64,000 bases of DNA. Source: Cladopsammia gracilis. Taxonomy: Eukaryota > Cnidaria > Anthozoa > Scleractinia > Dendrophylliidae. This document shows, piece after piece, positions 1 to 12,134 of this stretch. The first letter of the stretch is position 1; each line of letters begins with the position of its first letter. Below the pieces are notes generated by a model that had not been told where the DNA came from, ran no database searches, and saw only the letters and a list, made by a program, of their open reading frames with translations. The stretch lies in NCBI GenBank assembly GCA_022457155.1, contig JAJGOT010000037.1, forward strand, positions 1,850,001-1,914,000, in the 5' to 3' direction. The translations under genes were made by a program, and so were the position numbers.

Positions 1-247
1 AAGTAAATCACACAATAGTCCTTCCTTGTTGTCAATGAAAACAAAACTTACTTCAGCTCCACAAACATCAACAGTTTTTGGTAAATCAGATGATGATATA
101 CACTCATTTAAACATAGATTGTCACACAGTCTTTGGCCACTGTCTGCAATAGTAGCTAAAGTGTTTGAATGCCAATAATTACATGATTTTATTGTAGAGT
201 AGCAGAGAGAGTAGATGGCTACAACAAGGCCTACCCTGGGACCTTAA

Positions 248-440
248 GTCGCCGTAACTTTAGGCGACTTTAAGCGATTTAAGGCGATTTAAGGCGACTT
301 AAGGAAAAATTAGTTTAAAATATTGGCGACTTAAGGCGACTTAAGGCGGCTTTAGGCAACTTAAGGCGACTTTAGGCCACTTAAGGCAATTTAAGGCGAC
401 TTAAGGCGACTTAAGGTGACTGAAGGCAACTTCAGGCAAC
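248..440. repeat. Left subterminal GGCGACTTAA array
   Basis: About 16 degenerate 10-11-bp units of the form GGCGACTTAA follow the left terminus of the 226-3725 element, with an A/T-rich break near 303-322. Subterminal arrays of this kind usually serve as transposase binding sites. Confidence 0.8.
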
Positions 441-3400
441 ATACAAGTGTTTCTAAAAAGTGATGAAACAAAAAGTTATTGACAGTCTCTTCATCACTAT
501 ACCTAAATACCAAGCCACTGGTCTCTGGAGAGAAATATGAGACAGGAGTCAAGCCAGACTTACGTGAGGATGTGACCAAGGACTCCAGTTAGGGTTTGAC
601 GTAGAGTTAGGGTTAGGGCTATAGCTTGAGTCCTGACTTGAAACCTGGCATTCATGATAGTTTGTCTCGTCTTTCAATACCCAAAATTATCACGATCAGT
701 TCACTTGGTCTCAGATAGACCTAAGTGACCATAAGTCTCCAGTTTCCAGATTTTAAAGCCCCTTTTAGCTATACTGAGATTCAAATTATTACAATAACAA
801 CAACTACATTACATAAATAACATGAATGCTAAATTGTATTATGAACATTAATTAGCCAAACAAGAAGCAGGAACAATATTGCTTATCTAGAATGTGAAAA
901 AATTCAGTTAGCTGCTTAAAAGTTTTTAAGATATTGCAATAAAAACAATAATCAAACAAAAAATATAAAGATCACATACACTGCCAAACAAAATCTGAGG
1001 AAGTTTGTTCTAAGTACTTTGGAAAAAAATCCAACTTTTTCACTTAAAAATGGATACCTGATCTGAATCAAACTAACATACATTTTGCTTGACTTATTTA
1101 TACAACAAAGCCGAAAGGCATCGAATTAGTTACTTAAAAATCACTTCTCGATTTCACATATTACATAAATTTATCTGCCAATGTTGTGGCAGTTGCACAG
1201 TCATATTTGGCTCGAAAGCTTGGCAAACAACATCCAAAACTGTTTGGTCGGGCACCCAGCCAATTTGTTGTTCTTCTGCCTTAGTCCAACAGAATACTCC
1301 AATATCATATTTGGTACCGTAAGCAAGGGTCCTTCTCAATAGCGCATCTTTCCCATTTTCTCCAACTACTTGTCCGGCTCTGAAAACTTGGAAGTTCCGC
1401 TGCCAGGGAACCGAACCCTCGTAGGAGACTTTCTAGCAGGGTTGATTAGTTCTGTTGACAAGGCCCGAAATGCTCTCACACTTTTAAACCTGGCAGCATT
1501 TAACCTGTCAAAACAAAACTAAATTGTGTTACTGTTGGGGCTGTTGACAGATTTACCGGTGTAGAAGTTAATTATTACCTCAAAAATTTCCAGAAAATAA
1601 TGGATCACAAACGGATGCACAGCAAATGACAAAGTTGACAATATTTATTGGTGTCCGCCATTTTGATTCTCCCAGACTTCCTTTCCAATCGTAGATGGTT
1701 TCCATGCTTTGCGCGTTTCTTTTCCTAACCAATAAATTTCAGAAATTTACTTTTACCTTACCTCGAATTGAGTTGTCGGAATTAGTTTTCTTTCCGCAAT
1801 ACAAGCAGGAAGCCAGTCAATGGCTACAAGAGCGACTGTATTTCGCACTGGTGTCGATTTCAAAAATTCCAGGCCAGCTTGACAATCTATGCTACGCCAC
1901 GAAGGAAAAACACGTGAGTGGTAGCTTAGCCAGCCTGTAGCTGTACTGTAAAGTGGGAATGTGTTCCAAACTCTTCAGCTTTGTTTATGTTTGCCGAATC
2001 GCGAGTACGCGCACGGGCGCGCGCGTAGGCATCCATGGTTCAAAGAAGTCACATGGTCAAAACATGTGTAGCATGGTGGCCATGTTTACTCGAGTGAGGC
2101 AAAGTTCCTGCTGAAAACAGCTGCAAATCCTTTGCACATTCCTGCTAAATGGTTCATAACAAGAAATCCTTTTGACCTTTGTGACAGAGAGCCATCATAG
2201 TAACATAATCAACGCAAATTTTGCAATCTTGAGCGTACAGGTTGATTTAAATTCTTTGCTTCGTCAAACTGTCAAGAAGATGACATGTACAAGTTGTACT
2301 AGAACACTAAGCTTCAAGTTTTCAAACGTTCAGTTACGATTGGTTGTAAATAGAATACTGTTGGATGGCTAGAACGCAGCTTAGAGGTTGTATGCGGGAG
2401 AAATGGTCCATTTTTGCTCTTTCACGTTGGGTAAGTAAGCTTAAAAGTTAACTTAAGACTTAAGTACATTTGTATACAGTTACATTGCCTTTGGATAAGC
2501 TTATGATCTTTTCAAGCTTACTTGCTCAAAGTAAAAGTGATAAGCAATAATTGGGCTTAACTCCAAAATACTTTTCAAATTATTCTGATCTCAGTGATCC
2601 AAAACAGCTCTCACTGTTGTTATAATACCCTGCAGGTGAAGGAATGCCTACACCATTATATCCGTATTGACTGCTGATCAGCGGTGTTTCTTTTTTATGC
2701 TGTTGCTCATACTAAATGTTGATTATAATATAAGCGACAACTTCAACCATTCAGCAACACTTTGTTGATGAAATATTAGTAAACCTATAGATTAAATATT
2801 AAATAGCTGTCAATGTTTTGAAGATAAATGAGTGTACCCTCCTTGGGGATGGACCATTTTATTTTTAGGGGTGGGGGGAGGGGGTTGGGTATTTTGTTTT
2901 AGCATGAATTTTTTTCCCATCTTGAGGCTGTGCACTTATGCCAACTCACCCGGATATGGAACAAATGTCTCGGTCTCCTGCACGGGTCACCAAATCTCCC
3001 GGATAAAAGCGACTTTGGATCTTTTCTCTACAATAGGCTAAGATTTTAACCCAAATTACTCCAAAATCCCCCCAAAAAATGCAGTCTTTCATCCTATCTT
3101 AACTTCACAAATGCTTTTCTGGTCTCCAGAATGCAGAAAATGGCACCTTTAGAGGGTAAAGCCAAAAAATAATTTCGGGACCCCCTCACGCCTAGAAAAA
3201 ACTACCTATTTTTAGTCTCCAGAGGTTGGCATCTCTGGCCGTGAAAGATTTTTTTCGTGATTTTTCCATACTTTTCTATACTTTATCTGTGAGTGAATTT
3301 TTTTTTTGGTATTTGCCAACCCCAACCCCCTCCTCCTCCCCCCCCCCCCCAAAAAAAAAAAAAAAATGGTCCATATCCTTTATTAGGGTTCAACAAATCT

Positions 3401-3585
3401 ATAGCATGACTATTGAAGCATGGTGTTTTACTGCATGGGGTCATGGCCTTGCAGCATATAATCATATATGGGAACTAAAAAAGAGACTTGGGGCAATAAA
3501 ATTATTATATATTCATGAAATAGTAAAAGTGAAACCTCTTAGGGCAATTTTAAGTTGTACAGGCCTTTTTTAAGCTTAATGACTT

Positions 3586-3715
3586 CAGGCGACCATAAGC
3601 GACTAAGGGCGACTTAAGGTGACTTAAGGCGACTTAAGGCGACTTAAGGCGACTTAAGGCGACTTTATGCGACTTAAGGCGGCTTAAGGCAACTTAAGGC
3701 GACTTAAGGTCCCAG
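3586..3715. repeat. Right subterminal GGCGACTTAA array
   Basis: Roughly ten units of GGCGACTTAA precede the right terminus of the 226-3725 element. The unit is near-palindromic in composition (CTTAAG core), so left and right arrays look alike on either strand. Confidence 0.8.
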
Positions 3716-4408
3716 AGTAGGCCTTACAACACAACTTAGATTGTCATTTATGGTCTCATTTGCATAGTTCTGAGGAAGAACTATGCTATTTTGAACTTCA
3801 TTAATGTGTACCCCCTTCACCTCATATATATCATCGTTATGTAGACTCTGAAAATAACATACTAAGCTATCAAGTGATAATGCTTCAAGAAGCACACATG
3901 TACCTTGAGGATGGCCTCTACCATCCCTTGCATGAGAATCAAATATTTTGAACCCCATATCAACATTACAATAGATAGAAACACCAATACATGCCATAGT
4001 TAATATAAAATTGGTGTAGTTTTGAGATAATAGTGATTCAAAGGCTCTTTGTAAAGAGGTACAGTACTGATATCCCTCTATTGTAATCTCTTGATGTACA
4101 GTGCCAGTGTAGCTTTAACTGTAATCTAGTTCATAGTCAGTATCAAGCACATTTAACATTGTAGCTAATTCTGTCAGCATTAAATAGGACCGTCTGGCTA
4201 ATTGAGACAAACTTGAATACAACTGATTTCCAATATTCATTATTTGAATAAGGTCATTCGCAGAACTTATTCCTTGTTTGCTGTTATAAATCAAAGAGCG
4301 CAAACTCATTGCAACACATTGTTGTCCCGCATTTTGTCCAAATACCAACTCATTACCTTGGCTATATGGTGCTGCTATTGTTTTGCTGGGGTCAACATAC
4401 ATTGGGCG

Positions 4409-4459
4409 AGGGCCAGGATTCTTTTCTATATCTGTGCTCAGCTTAAATTTACAATAATT
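4409..4459 (-). other. 2A ribosome-skipping peptide coding site
   Basis: The encoded stretch ends in D-I-E-K-N-P-G-P, matching the D-x-E-x-N-P-G-P signature. It lies 19-35 codons from the Met at 4513, so skipping would release a short leader from the protease-containing chain. N-terminal 2A sequences are documented in non-LTR elements and some NLR proteins of echinoderms and cnidarians. Confidence 0.85.
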
Positions 4460-4516
4460 CGCTACACGGGTTTGACTCTTGTAAAGAAACATGACTCTGT
4501 TACAAGAAAACAATGA

Positions 4517-7500
4517 GCAATATCGTTTAGTTCGATATTTTAACTAAGTAAGTCTTTCAGAGGATTTCAGCTTATGGTTCTTAACCTTAATGTAACAATG
4601 CATTTTTGAAGACTTGGGTGTACTCGAACAACAATTTCTCTAACCTTTCTGCTCTTGTTGCTCAGACATCCTAGAGTTCGTACTGGGATTCTGCTTGGTT
4701 CACGATCACGTCTGAAAATATGATGACGCTTCTGAAGATGTTTTTTTTATCAAGATTAAGATTTGATAGCTCATTTGGTATAATATGATTCTCGATAGGT
4801 TCACTCATAAATGTTCCCTCATAAATTGATCTCTCGTAAGGCTTGCGAACCGACCCGTTCCGAAAACGCTCAACCTATTTTAGTGTGGGTCTACCGTGAA
4901 CGGCGTGTTCGTTTGTATGTGATTTCTGCGCCCTAGAAATCATGGAATCCGTGCTAACTTTCAGCGACGACAACTTCTGTAAATGCTTACGCTGACTGGG
5001 ACTTGACGCATGCGCTTTAGAACCCCGACGGCGATTTGTGACCATTCTCGTCCTCAGAGCCTTCGTTTCGTTTGGTCAGCGGAAGAAACGAAGGGCTCTG
5101 GTAACAGTGCCTTCCGGATGTCGTAAAATCCACGACATCCGTTAGCGCATGCCTAATGCATTAATGTACTATTGCGCTTGCTCAATGCCAGAAACCGGAA
5201 ATAAAAAAAAAAACCTTTCGTGTGTGTGTGCATTCTCGTTCCCAGAGCCTTCGTTTCGTTTGGTTGAGCTCTGGAGACGAGAATGTTGTGTGTGTGGAAT
5301 GGCGTTCGAAAGGACTGTACAAGACTTAACAATTACAGGAAAACATCGCGCTAAAAAGGAAAGAAGAAAACCTTTACGTGCTGCTGTTATTTAGAAGAAA
5401 GATTGTCTTTGTATTTTGCCTACTGGTTTTATAAATTTCTCGATAAGTCAACCGGTTTCTTTCGTTTGGGAGCTGTGTATTTATCGTTTCGCTACTGAAT
5501 GCAATCATATCCGACCAAATCAGTTGATGGGACAGCTAAGTTTGTCGATGGACACGCTGTGGTCATTGATTAGGCTTATTTCATCGAACAGTGGGTAAGA
5601 AATATCGAGGATTTTTTTTTTTTTTGCATTCGTTTTATGTTATTTTAATTGGGCTTCGAGTGACCTTTGTATTTCAAGTTGTAGCAATGAGTACTACCTA
5701 ATAAACAAAATACAACTTACTTACGAGAGTGCTGATAGCGTTGTTGTTGTTGTTATTTAAAATGGGTAATCTCGTGGTAATATTTCTTTTCACCCTTGGG
5801 CTTTCTTGAGGATTTCTGCCTCTCCTTTAATTAATACTCGTCCCTGTTGCAAGCAATATTCTTCTTTAATATTTGTGACCGCTTATAGCTACGTCTTCCA
5901 AGACGCATACTGATTGTTTTCGGAAACGATCACGAATCGCTCATATTTAGCGACAATCAGATCCCGTTTTACTTTGAAATTTAGCAGCCGTATCTTTACC
6001 TGCTAAACCAAACAAAACTTGGTGACATTGGTCGTTGAATGCGTTGAAATTAAAACGTTGGTTTTGTTGATGTAGTCGTAGGACTTCAACATTTGAAATT
6101 CAACCGGAAGTAAAACCTTATGCGTAGAGGCGTAAAATGGTTGACCTTATTGCACATTCATTTTTAAACGGCCAATCAAAAAATTCAAATTTTTGCCCGT
6201 TATCAGAGCTACACGAGACGTAATTTTAAAAAACACCGTGGAGCTCTGGGGACGAGAATGATTTGTAACTGAACGAGGAAAAAAAAATGAAGCCGAAATT
6301 TCAACCCAGGCCTCACTGCCTGGGTAACAAGAAACACAAGACAAATATCGAATTATTTTAGAGCTGTCAAGGAATCATTCGATTTTCCAGACTCTTTAGT
6401 ATGGAATTTGTTGGTCACAAATCTTAATTTTAGACTGTTTTCTGCTGTTTTAAACAATCAATGTTTGAAAATCGAGTGTAAAAATTAACGAGTCCAAATC
6501 GTATATCCTGTATGCGTTTTACCCAAGTTATCCGTTACATTTTGCGTTGTCCGTGGTCCGTACGAGTTGTCCGTCGATCCGGTAATTCGGTAGTCCGACT
6601 AACTGTCCATACTGACCACAACACAGGCACAAAAATTTAACTTCAAAATGGCGAAGGTTATGTTGTCAGTTTTCGATGGTGTTTATTGGTCTCCTGTGGT
6701 TTTCAAACTTATTTGTCTCACTCTTACTGGCATAAATTGGAGCTATTACAACAAGGTATCAATGAATATTCTCATAGCAAAGTCAACAGCGATGAACTGC
6801 ACGATAAATATCGACGAAGAGCTGAATTACAATGTAAGAGATCGAACGTTTTAAAATATACTGGATTTGGCCGTATCGCAATGTACCCTAACAATGAGTC
6901 CGAATCATTTAAATGACATGTATGTATCAGCCTTTGCTTTTTGTGTGTCCCTTATTGTGCCTGAAAGTAAAGTTAATATATTCAGAGTTATTGTAAAGAG
7001 AAGTGTCCCGTTGTTTTTATTTTTTTGCATTGAAAATGAAGTAAGACGGATGAAACCCTCATTTACAAACTTCGTGAAATGTGCTTCAAAAAGCTTTCCC
7101 GCTAATTCTAGGATTGTTATAAGCAGAATGATGCTTAAAGCAATATTTGATGTCTTTTTCTTGCAATTTCATTAAAATTAAACCACGTTTTTCAATTACC
7201 GAATTTTGATGAATCGCCAGGAGTGACGTTGAGTGAGGTGCAAACATTCCTTCATACTAAAAAGCTATTTATATTTTTCGTAAGCATTAGTATTAAAACT
7301 ACGTTGTTAGCTTGTTGCCCATTGCCCAAATCAAAGTAACCGATTCCAATAACACATTTTGCTACAAGACTGATCAATATAGAATCTTATTAGTAGTTTT
7401 TATTCCCAGGCTGCTATTTTTGACCTTATATTTTGGTACATGCATCTACTCATGACCCTCAATCTTTGTGCCAAGTTTGAGCGAAATCGATCGGCGATTT

Positions 7501-7925
7501 GAGTATTATCACCTCCTGCCTGGTCCTATGGTGGACACTCTCTTAATCAGTCTTTGGCAATCACTAGTGCATGCAAGGTATAAATCTTTTCCCAAATCGA
7601 TTTCACTTCAAAATACACTTCCCACTGCAATCATACTGTGATATTTTCAACCATTACAATTAAATTATTCATTAAAACACCCCTTTGAATCACTCTATGA
7701 GGGGTTTAGAGTGTTATTTCGTGTAGTATTGAAATTTCCGAGAAAAGGATGAACGGTGTATCGTCCTCTAAGCCTTTAAGCGGTTTTGAGAGACACGTAT
7801 TTCTAGTCGATTTATTTATAAATGAAAGCTATGACGTGTCGTTATGTCGTGTTACTCTTTAGTTTACTGCTCACAGTGATCATGTCAAGAAATAAGAACG
7901 CGCTGATTTTTCAATGACTTATATT
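4517..7925. other. No convincing gene; scattered MITE remnants
   Basis: Only short non-coding-like open frames are seen. Two related palindromic fragments, 5043-5101 and 5231-5285, share CATTCTCGT...CAGAGCCTTCGTTTCG and resemble ends of a foldback MITE; a half copy (GAGCTCTGGGGACGAGAATG) lies near 6241-6260. No splice-flanked conserved domain was recognised. Confidence 0.5.
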
Positions 7926-9107
7926 AGCGGAGCTCTCGCCGGGCCGAAGGCCCGGCTGCGCAGCTCCATACTCATAGAACCAGAGAACCATAGAACCCAT
8001 GGCCGTCATTTTTCATGGTCATGGCTAGCGGAATGTTTCGCGGGCGCGTTGTGTGTTCGCCGCTGTCGCCGACCGCCGCCGTCGCTTAGGGCTAACTCGC
8101 AGGCGCGTAGACCGTCGCAAAACATGCGCGTATGACGCCACCCAACAACATTGCAATTTCACTTCACCTGGGAAAACACTGATGTGTTTAGCGGAGAAAA
8201 CCGTTTAAATTAAAGTCGTTATTCTCCTGAATTTTTTCGCGGTTTGCTTCTCAAGACAGGGATACTAATTAAGGGATATTCAGAAGCCGCTATAGTGGAA
8301 ATAGAAGAGCTTTCAGAGATAAAATCTTGCTTCGAGGATGGGAGCAATGCGGGAATATGTTTGTCACTTCGGGTTTCAGATCTGAAGAAGCGGAGATTTA
8401 AACAATTTCCAAGCAGTGGAGGGACTTAAAGGTAAAACAAAATACATTTTTCGATGGGAATTTATGTTGATATCAATCTGTGATTGACTTTTTTGTGTTC
8501 TCGCTAGTTTTCGGGAGAATTGTTTATAACGCGCTCAATTAAATTCAGTTGTTTTGATTTCTTTCATCGGAGACATCTCGGCCTCGAATCATGAGCTCTT
8601 AATGGTTCGCGTTTTGCTTTTAAACATAAACTTATGGAGATTTGAATAAAATTTTTCGAAAGAAGATTGTGTTGTCCATTTTTATGTGTTTGTTCATTCA
8701 TTACATAGATTCAAAAGCGATTTTATGTAAACAAAACAAGACTTGAATTTTCTGTCTTCACTCGCGTCGCCTTATGCAAACATGTTTGTGTATTTTTGCA
8801 ATTTTGATTTCCAAATCAGTTTCTCGGGCAATTTTTGACAAACAAAAACTGTATTTTATTCGGAAAGTAGTCGTTCTAGTTATTCTAGACAGAGAAAAGT
8901 TGTTTTTGTGAACTTTTCTACGGTCTAAATGTACTGTGTAGACTGTCGGGTAATACTGTTTTTTTTTTTGAGAATTGCTAAAATTGAAAATAGCCCGGTC
9001 GTCAATCTTAATTCTTGTGCTTCCGACCTTTCACCTTAGTTTAGTTTCACCTTGGTTAAGCTTGTTCCTTTTCTCCGGCTCATTTCGATTTTTAACGTAA
9101 TTCGTAC

Positions 9108-9371
9108 TTGCAAGAAGCTGTTAATTTAACAGTCCAGACCGAATTTTTGAACAAACTTGAAAACAGATTAAGTGAGAGCGAAATTTTATCCTGCGAAGGA
9201 TTTTTATCTTTGGCTGAAATAACCCACGCAATGCGTGGACTTTCTTCAGGGAAAACCCCCGGTTCAGACGGATTACCTCAAGAATTTTACGCTAAATTCC
9301 TCTATTCTGTTCGAAATTATAAATTTAGTTTGGAAAATAATTCTCTCAGTGATTCAATGCAAGGAATGTGA
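9108..9371 (+). pseudogene. LINE reverse transcriptase fragment
   Basis: Eighty-odd codons contain the non-LTR RT block SSGKTPGSDGLPQEFYAKF (RT motif 1 region). The frame has no true ATG start and ends without the rest of the RT. The matching downstream RT piece is separated by the 6.3-kb insertion and is broken near 16,140-16,480. The paralogous fragments in copy 2 lie at 58569-58781 and 58878-59132. Confidence 0.7.
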
Positions 9372-12134
9372 TAAGAAAAACCTCAAAAATTGGTGGCCCG
9401 GCCATTTCGCTACTCAATGTTCATTACAAAATTTGTTCAAAAGCTCTTACAAACAAACTTTCAAAAGTGTTACCCTCGATTATTTCAAGAAGATCAAACT
9501 TGTTTCTTCCCAGGTAGGACGATTTTTGAGAATTTAATTCTCTTGCGTGACCCTCTAGATTATATAAATATTACCAATGAAACTGGTATCTTGCTGAATA
9601 TCTACATTATACTGTCTAGCAAATATGAAAATTATAGTTAATTGTTTTTTTTACTAAAAAAATTCCACTCGAGTGGGGGGTGAAGCGGGGATATCCCCGG
9701 TCTCCACTTTTGTACATTTTATGCGCAGACGTTTTGGCTACCAGTATAAGAAAGGATGATACTATTGAAGGTTTTCTCCTTCCAGAATCCTGAGGAAAGC
9801 GTTTTAAGAGCCCGTGACTGTAAATATCGAGAATCACTGGACAGGATCCCAAAATCGAAAATCCTGATAATTTGCCAAAAAGTTACTTTTGGGGAGCTAT
9901 GTTCACAAATATTATGGAAACTTTCTAGAAATTTATAGTTTTCGAGAAAATGGGCGAAAAACGAAAATTCCGGATTTTGCCTAATTATGCAAAAATCGCA
10001 GTTAAATTGACCAACTTCAGTACGCTTGTGCTGAAACAAGGTGCAACACTTGAAAACGGGGATACGTTTTTTCTTAAGTACAAATCATCTACTTTCTAGC
10101 CATCGTCCTTTTTAAAGTTTTGCAACGATTTAGAAAGTTTCACGGTTTCTTGAAAAACTACCTACTCGTGCATTTTGTGAAAAGGCAAAAAATGAGCAAC
10201 TTCAGTGGCATGAAATCCATCTTGGTATGTCTGATATCAAATCAAAATATATACAAGGATAAAGTTCGGCCCTTATACTGAAACAATATGAAATAAAAAA
10301 TCTGGGCAATTCAAATTCGTGTTGACAAAACGAAAACTTCGCGACGCGCTGTGGTTAAATTTGCATAAATTAGCAAAATTGTAAATACTATAAAACTCAG
10401 GGGCGGATCCAGGGGGGGTGAAATGGGTGAATTTTCACCCCCCCCCCCCCTTTCTGAGACCATTTCTTTCTTTTTTCTAAAGTACCTCTCAAATAAATAA
10501 TATTTTATTTCTCTGGTTCTATTGCATTTAAAATCCCCCCCCCCCTCCCCCCAAATTCAAAATCCTGGATCCGCCCCTGAAAACTATACGTTCTGAGGAA
10601 ATACGATAGACTGCCGAATCGACCCATGAAAAATATGCCTTATCTATTCTAAGATGATTTATTTTTTTTATCTTAGCAGTTATCTATATCATTTTTCGGC
10701 TTTGAGATATCTTAAATAGAAAGGCAATCGGTAAAAATAGTCGACTGTCTGAGTTGGGAGGCAAACGCCGTGAAGCGGCGTAGCTGTTAAGTGAACTACA
10801 TTTTTTAATTGCAGTTTCTTCATAAAATGTTAATCCTCCTTTGAAAAAAGACGATTTTTTCTGCAAATTTATTAAACAATGTTTACTAAACTCTAACTGG
10901 AAGTCATTCTGGTACACTTGACAGGCAAAGTCACGCAACATCGCGATCACGGTTTGTTCGAAAATGTGGAGATGTTCAAATGTTTTCATGTTAAGAACTG
11001 TGGATAATTTTTTCATAGCCTGATCACAAATAGAAACAATTAACCTCTAAATTATCTATGTTTACTACCTCTGAGTTGTAACTACATGATCAATTAACAT
11101 GACACCGTCGCGTGACTACAAATTGATTTATTTCAAATGACCGTGACACAGTTTATATTTATAACTATGGCGACCTTTAATAGAAGCCCCAACAATAATA
11201 TTAAATACATTTATTACGACCATTGTTAGTATCAGCATTTATTTATTTATTTATTTTTATTTTATCATCTTCCCTGAAAGACATTTCGTCGAAATATCGA
11301 CTGGAAAGCCAGCATAATAAACCAGCCTTTGAACAGACCGTTCCCTGGAGACCAAGTCACGTGAGAGAGATATTGCAAGTTGGGTACCCTTTACGGGAGT
11401 TTTCAACTTGTAAACAACTAGGAATAAGAATGTGGTTTTGGAGTTTTGCTTCCCTTGTGGTTCAAGCTCGGAAACAACAAAACGCGCGCGGTTGAGTTAG
11501 TCGATTTAAAAGACTGTATTCAGTTGTAACAGTTTTGAAGGGTTACAATGTCTTGACGAACTTTGAAAGCGTCAACGTCGAAAGAAAATTATTACTTGAA
11601 CGCGCAGGTGAGTAGTAGCACATAACTTTTCTTTTTGCTGATAGAACAAGCCTTGGACCTGTTGCATTTGAACCTAATTATACCGTGTTGAGGGTTTCCT
11701 TGACTTTACTATAACTGGGATTTTCGTCGTGCAAGAATGTCAGTTACACAGGGACGGGTACGACATTGGCCGGCTATGATTTCCTTGTTCTCCAGCTACA
11801 AACTTGAAACTAAGATATTTAAATTTTTTGAGACCGCGAACAGTATCTTATTTTTCTTCAATGACCTGCTACAATCATGCGAGGAATAATAGCGCATTTA
11901 TCAGCCTATAAAGAGCATGAGTAAGCTTCCAGCCCGTGCACGGGCTCGTGCATCTCTCATCGCATGCTCATCGCCCACTACTGCACTATCACTGCAGTGC
12001 TCGTTCTTTTCTCCGTACAGGATTCAGTGCATGTAGCTCTGTGGTTTTTCTCCTCGTCGAAAACTTCCTTTGAACCTCTGCGAAGCTTCTGCCCGTGTAA
12101 GCCTTAGCCCTTTTAATTGTGGCTTAAATATTAA

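Larger units (their letters stand above)
226..3725. mobile_element. Unclassified DNA transposon, 3,500 bp, 5-bp TSD ACAAC
   Basis: The ends are inverted copies of AAGGCCTACYCTGGGACCTT, continuing into arrays of GGCGACTTAA-type units at both ends. Direct repeats ACAAC lie at 221-225 and 3726-3730. The host reading frame is continuous across the insertion once one repeat copy is ignored, which supports these boundaries. Inside there is no recognisable transposase; the open frames are short. The interior holds homopolymer runs (C then A near 3,340-3,367) and a short TTAGGG-like stretch near 610-625. The superfamily is not clear: 5-bp duplications exclude hAT and mariner. Confidence 0.75.
1..4513 (-). 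pseudogene. Transposon ORF: 2A peptide + herpesvirus-tegument-type cysteine protease, split by a transposon and continuing past the window
   Basis: Reads right to left from a Met at 4513. Residues 19-35 form a class 2A skipping sequence ending DIEKNPGP. Next comes a domain resembling the herpesvirus large-tegument deubiquitinase family: candidate nucleophile in GQQCVAMSL (Cys at 4316-4318) and Asp/His in FDSHARD (about 3932-3940). An in-frame TAA at 4115-4117 breaks the frame; it stays open afterwards to 3731. A 3,500-bp element (226-3725) then interrupts it, and the same frame resumes at 225 and stays open to base 1, with phase preserved when the element and one 5-bp duplication are ignored. 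From memory of similar cnidarian proteins, such N-termini precede helicase regions of Helitron/PIF1-type ORFs, but no helicase is visible here. Confident about the 2A, good about the protease fold, weak on the parent element. Confidence 0.65.

Noticed and set aside
595..630. Interstitial telomere (TTAGGG twice)
   Set aside because: Too short and embedded in a transposon.
3226..3573. 115-codon plus-strand frame with a proline/lysine run
   Set aside because: Crosses C- and A-homopolymers inside a DNA transposon; no recognisable domain and no family resemblance.
9616..10039. Overlapping frames on both strands at the start of the 6.3-kb foldback
   Set aside because: The same palindromic arm gives matching frames at the other end (15999-16193); no similarity to transposases.
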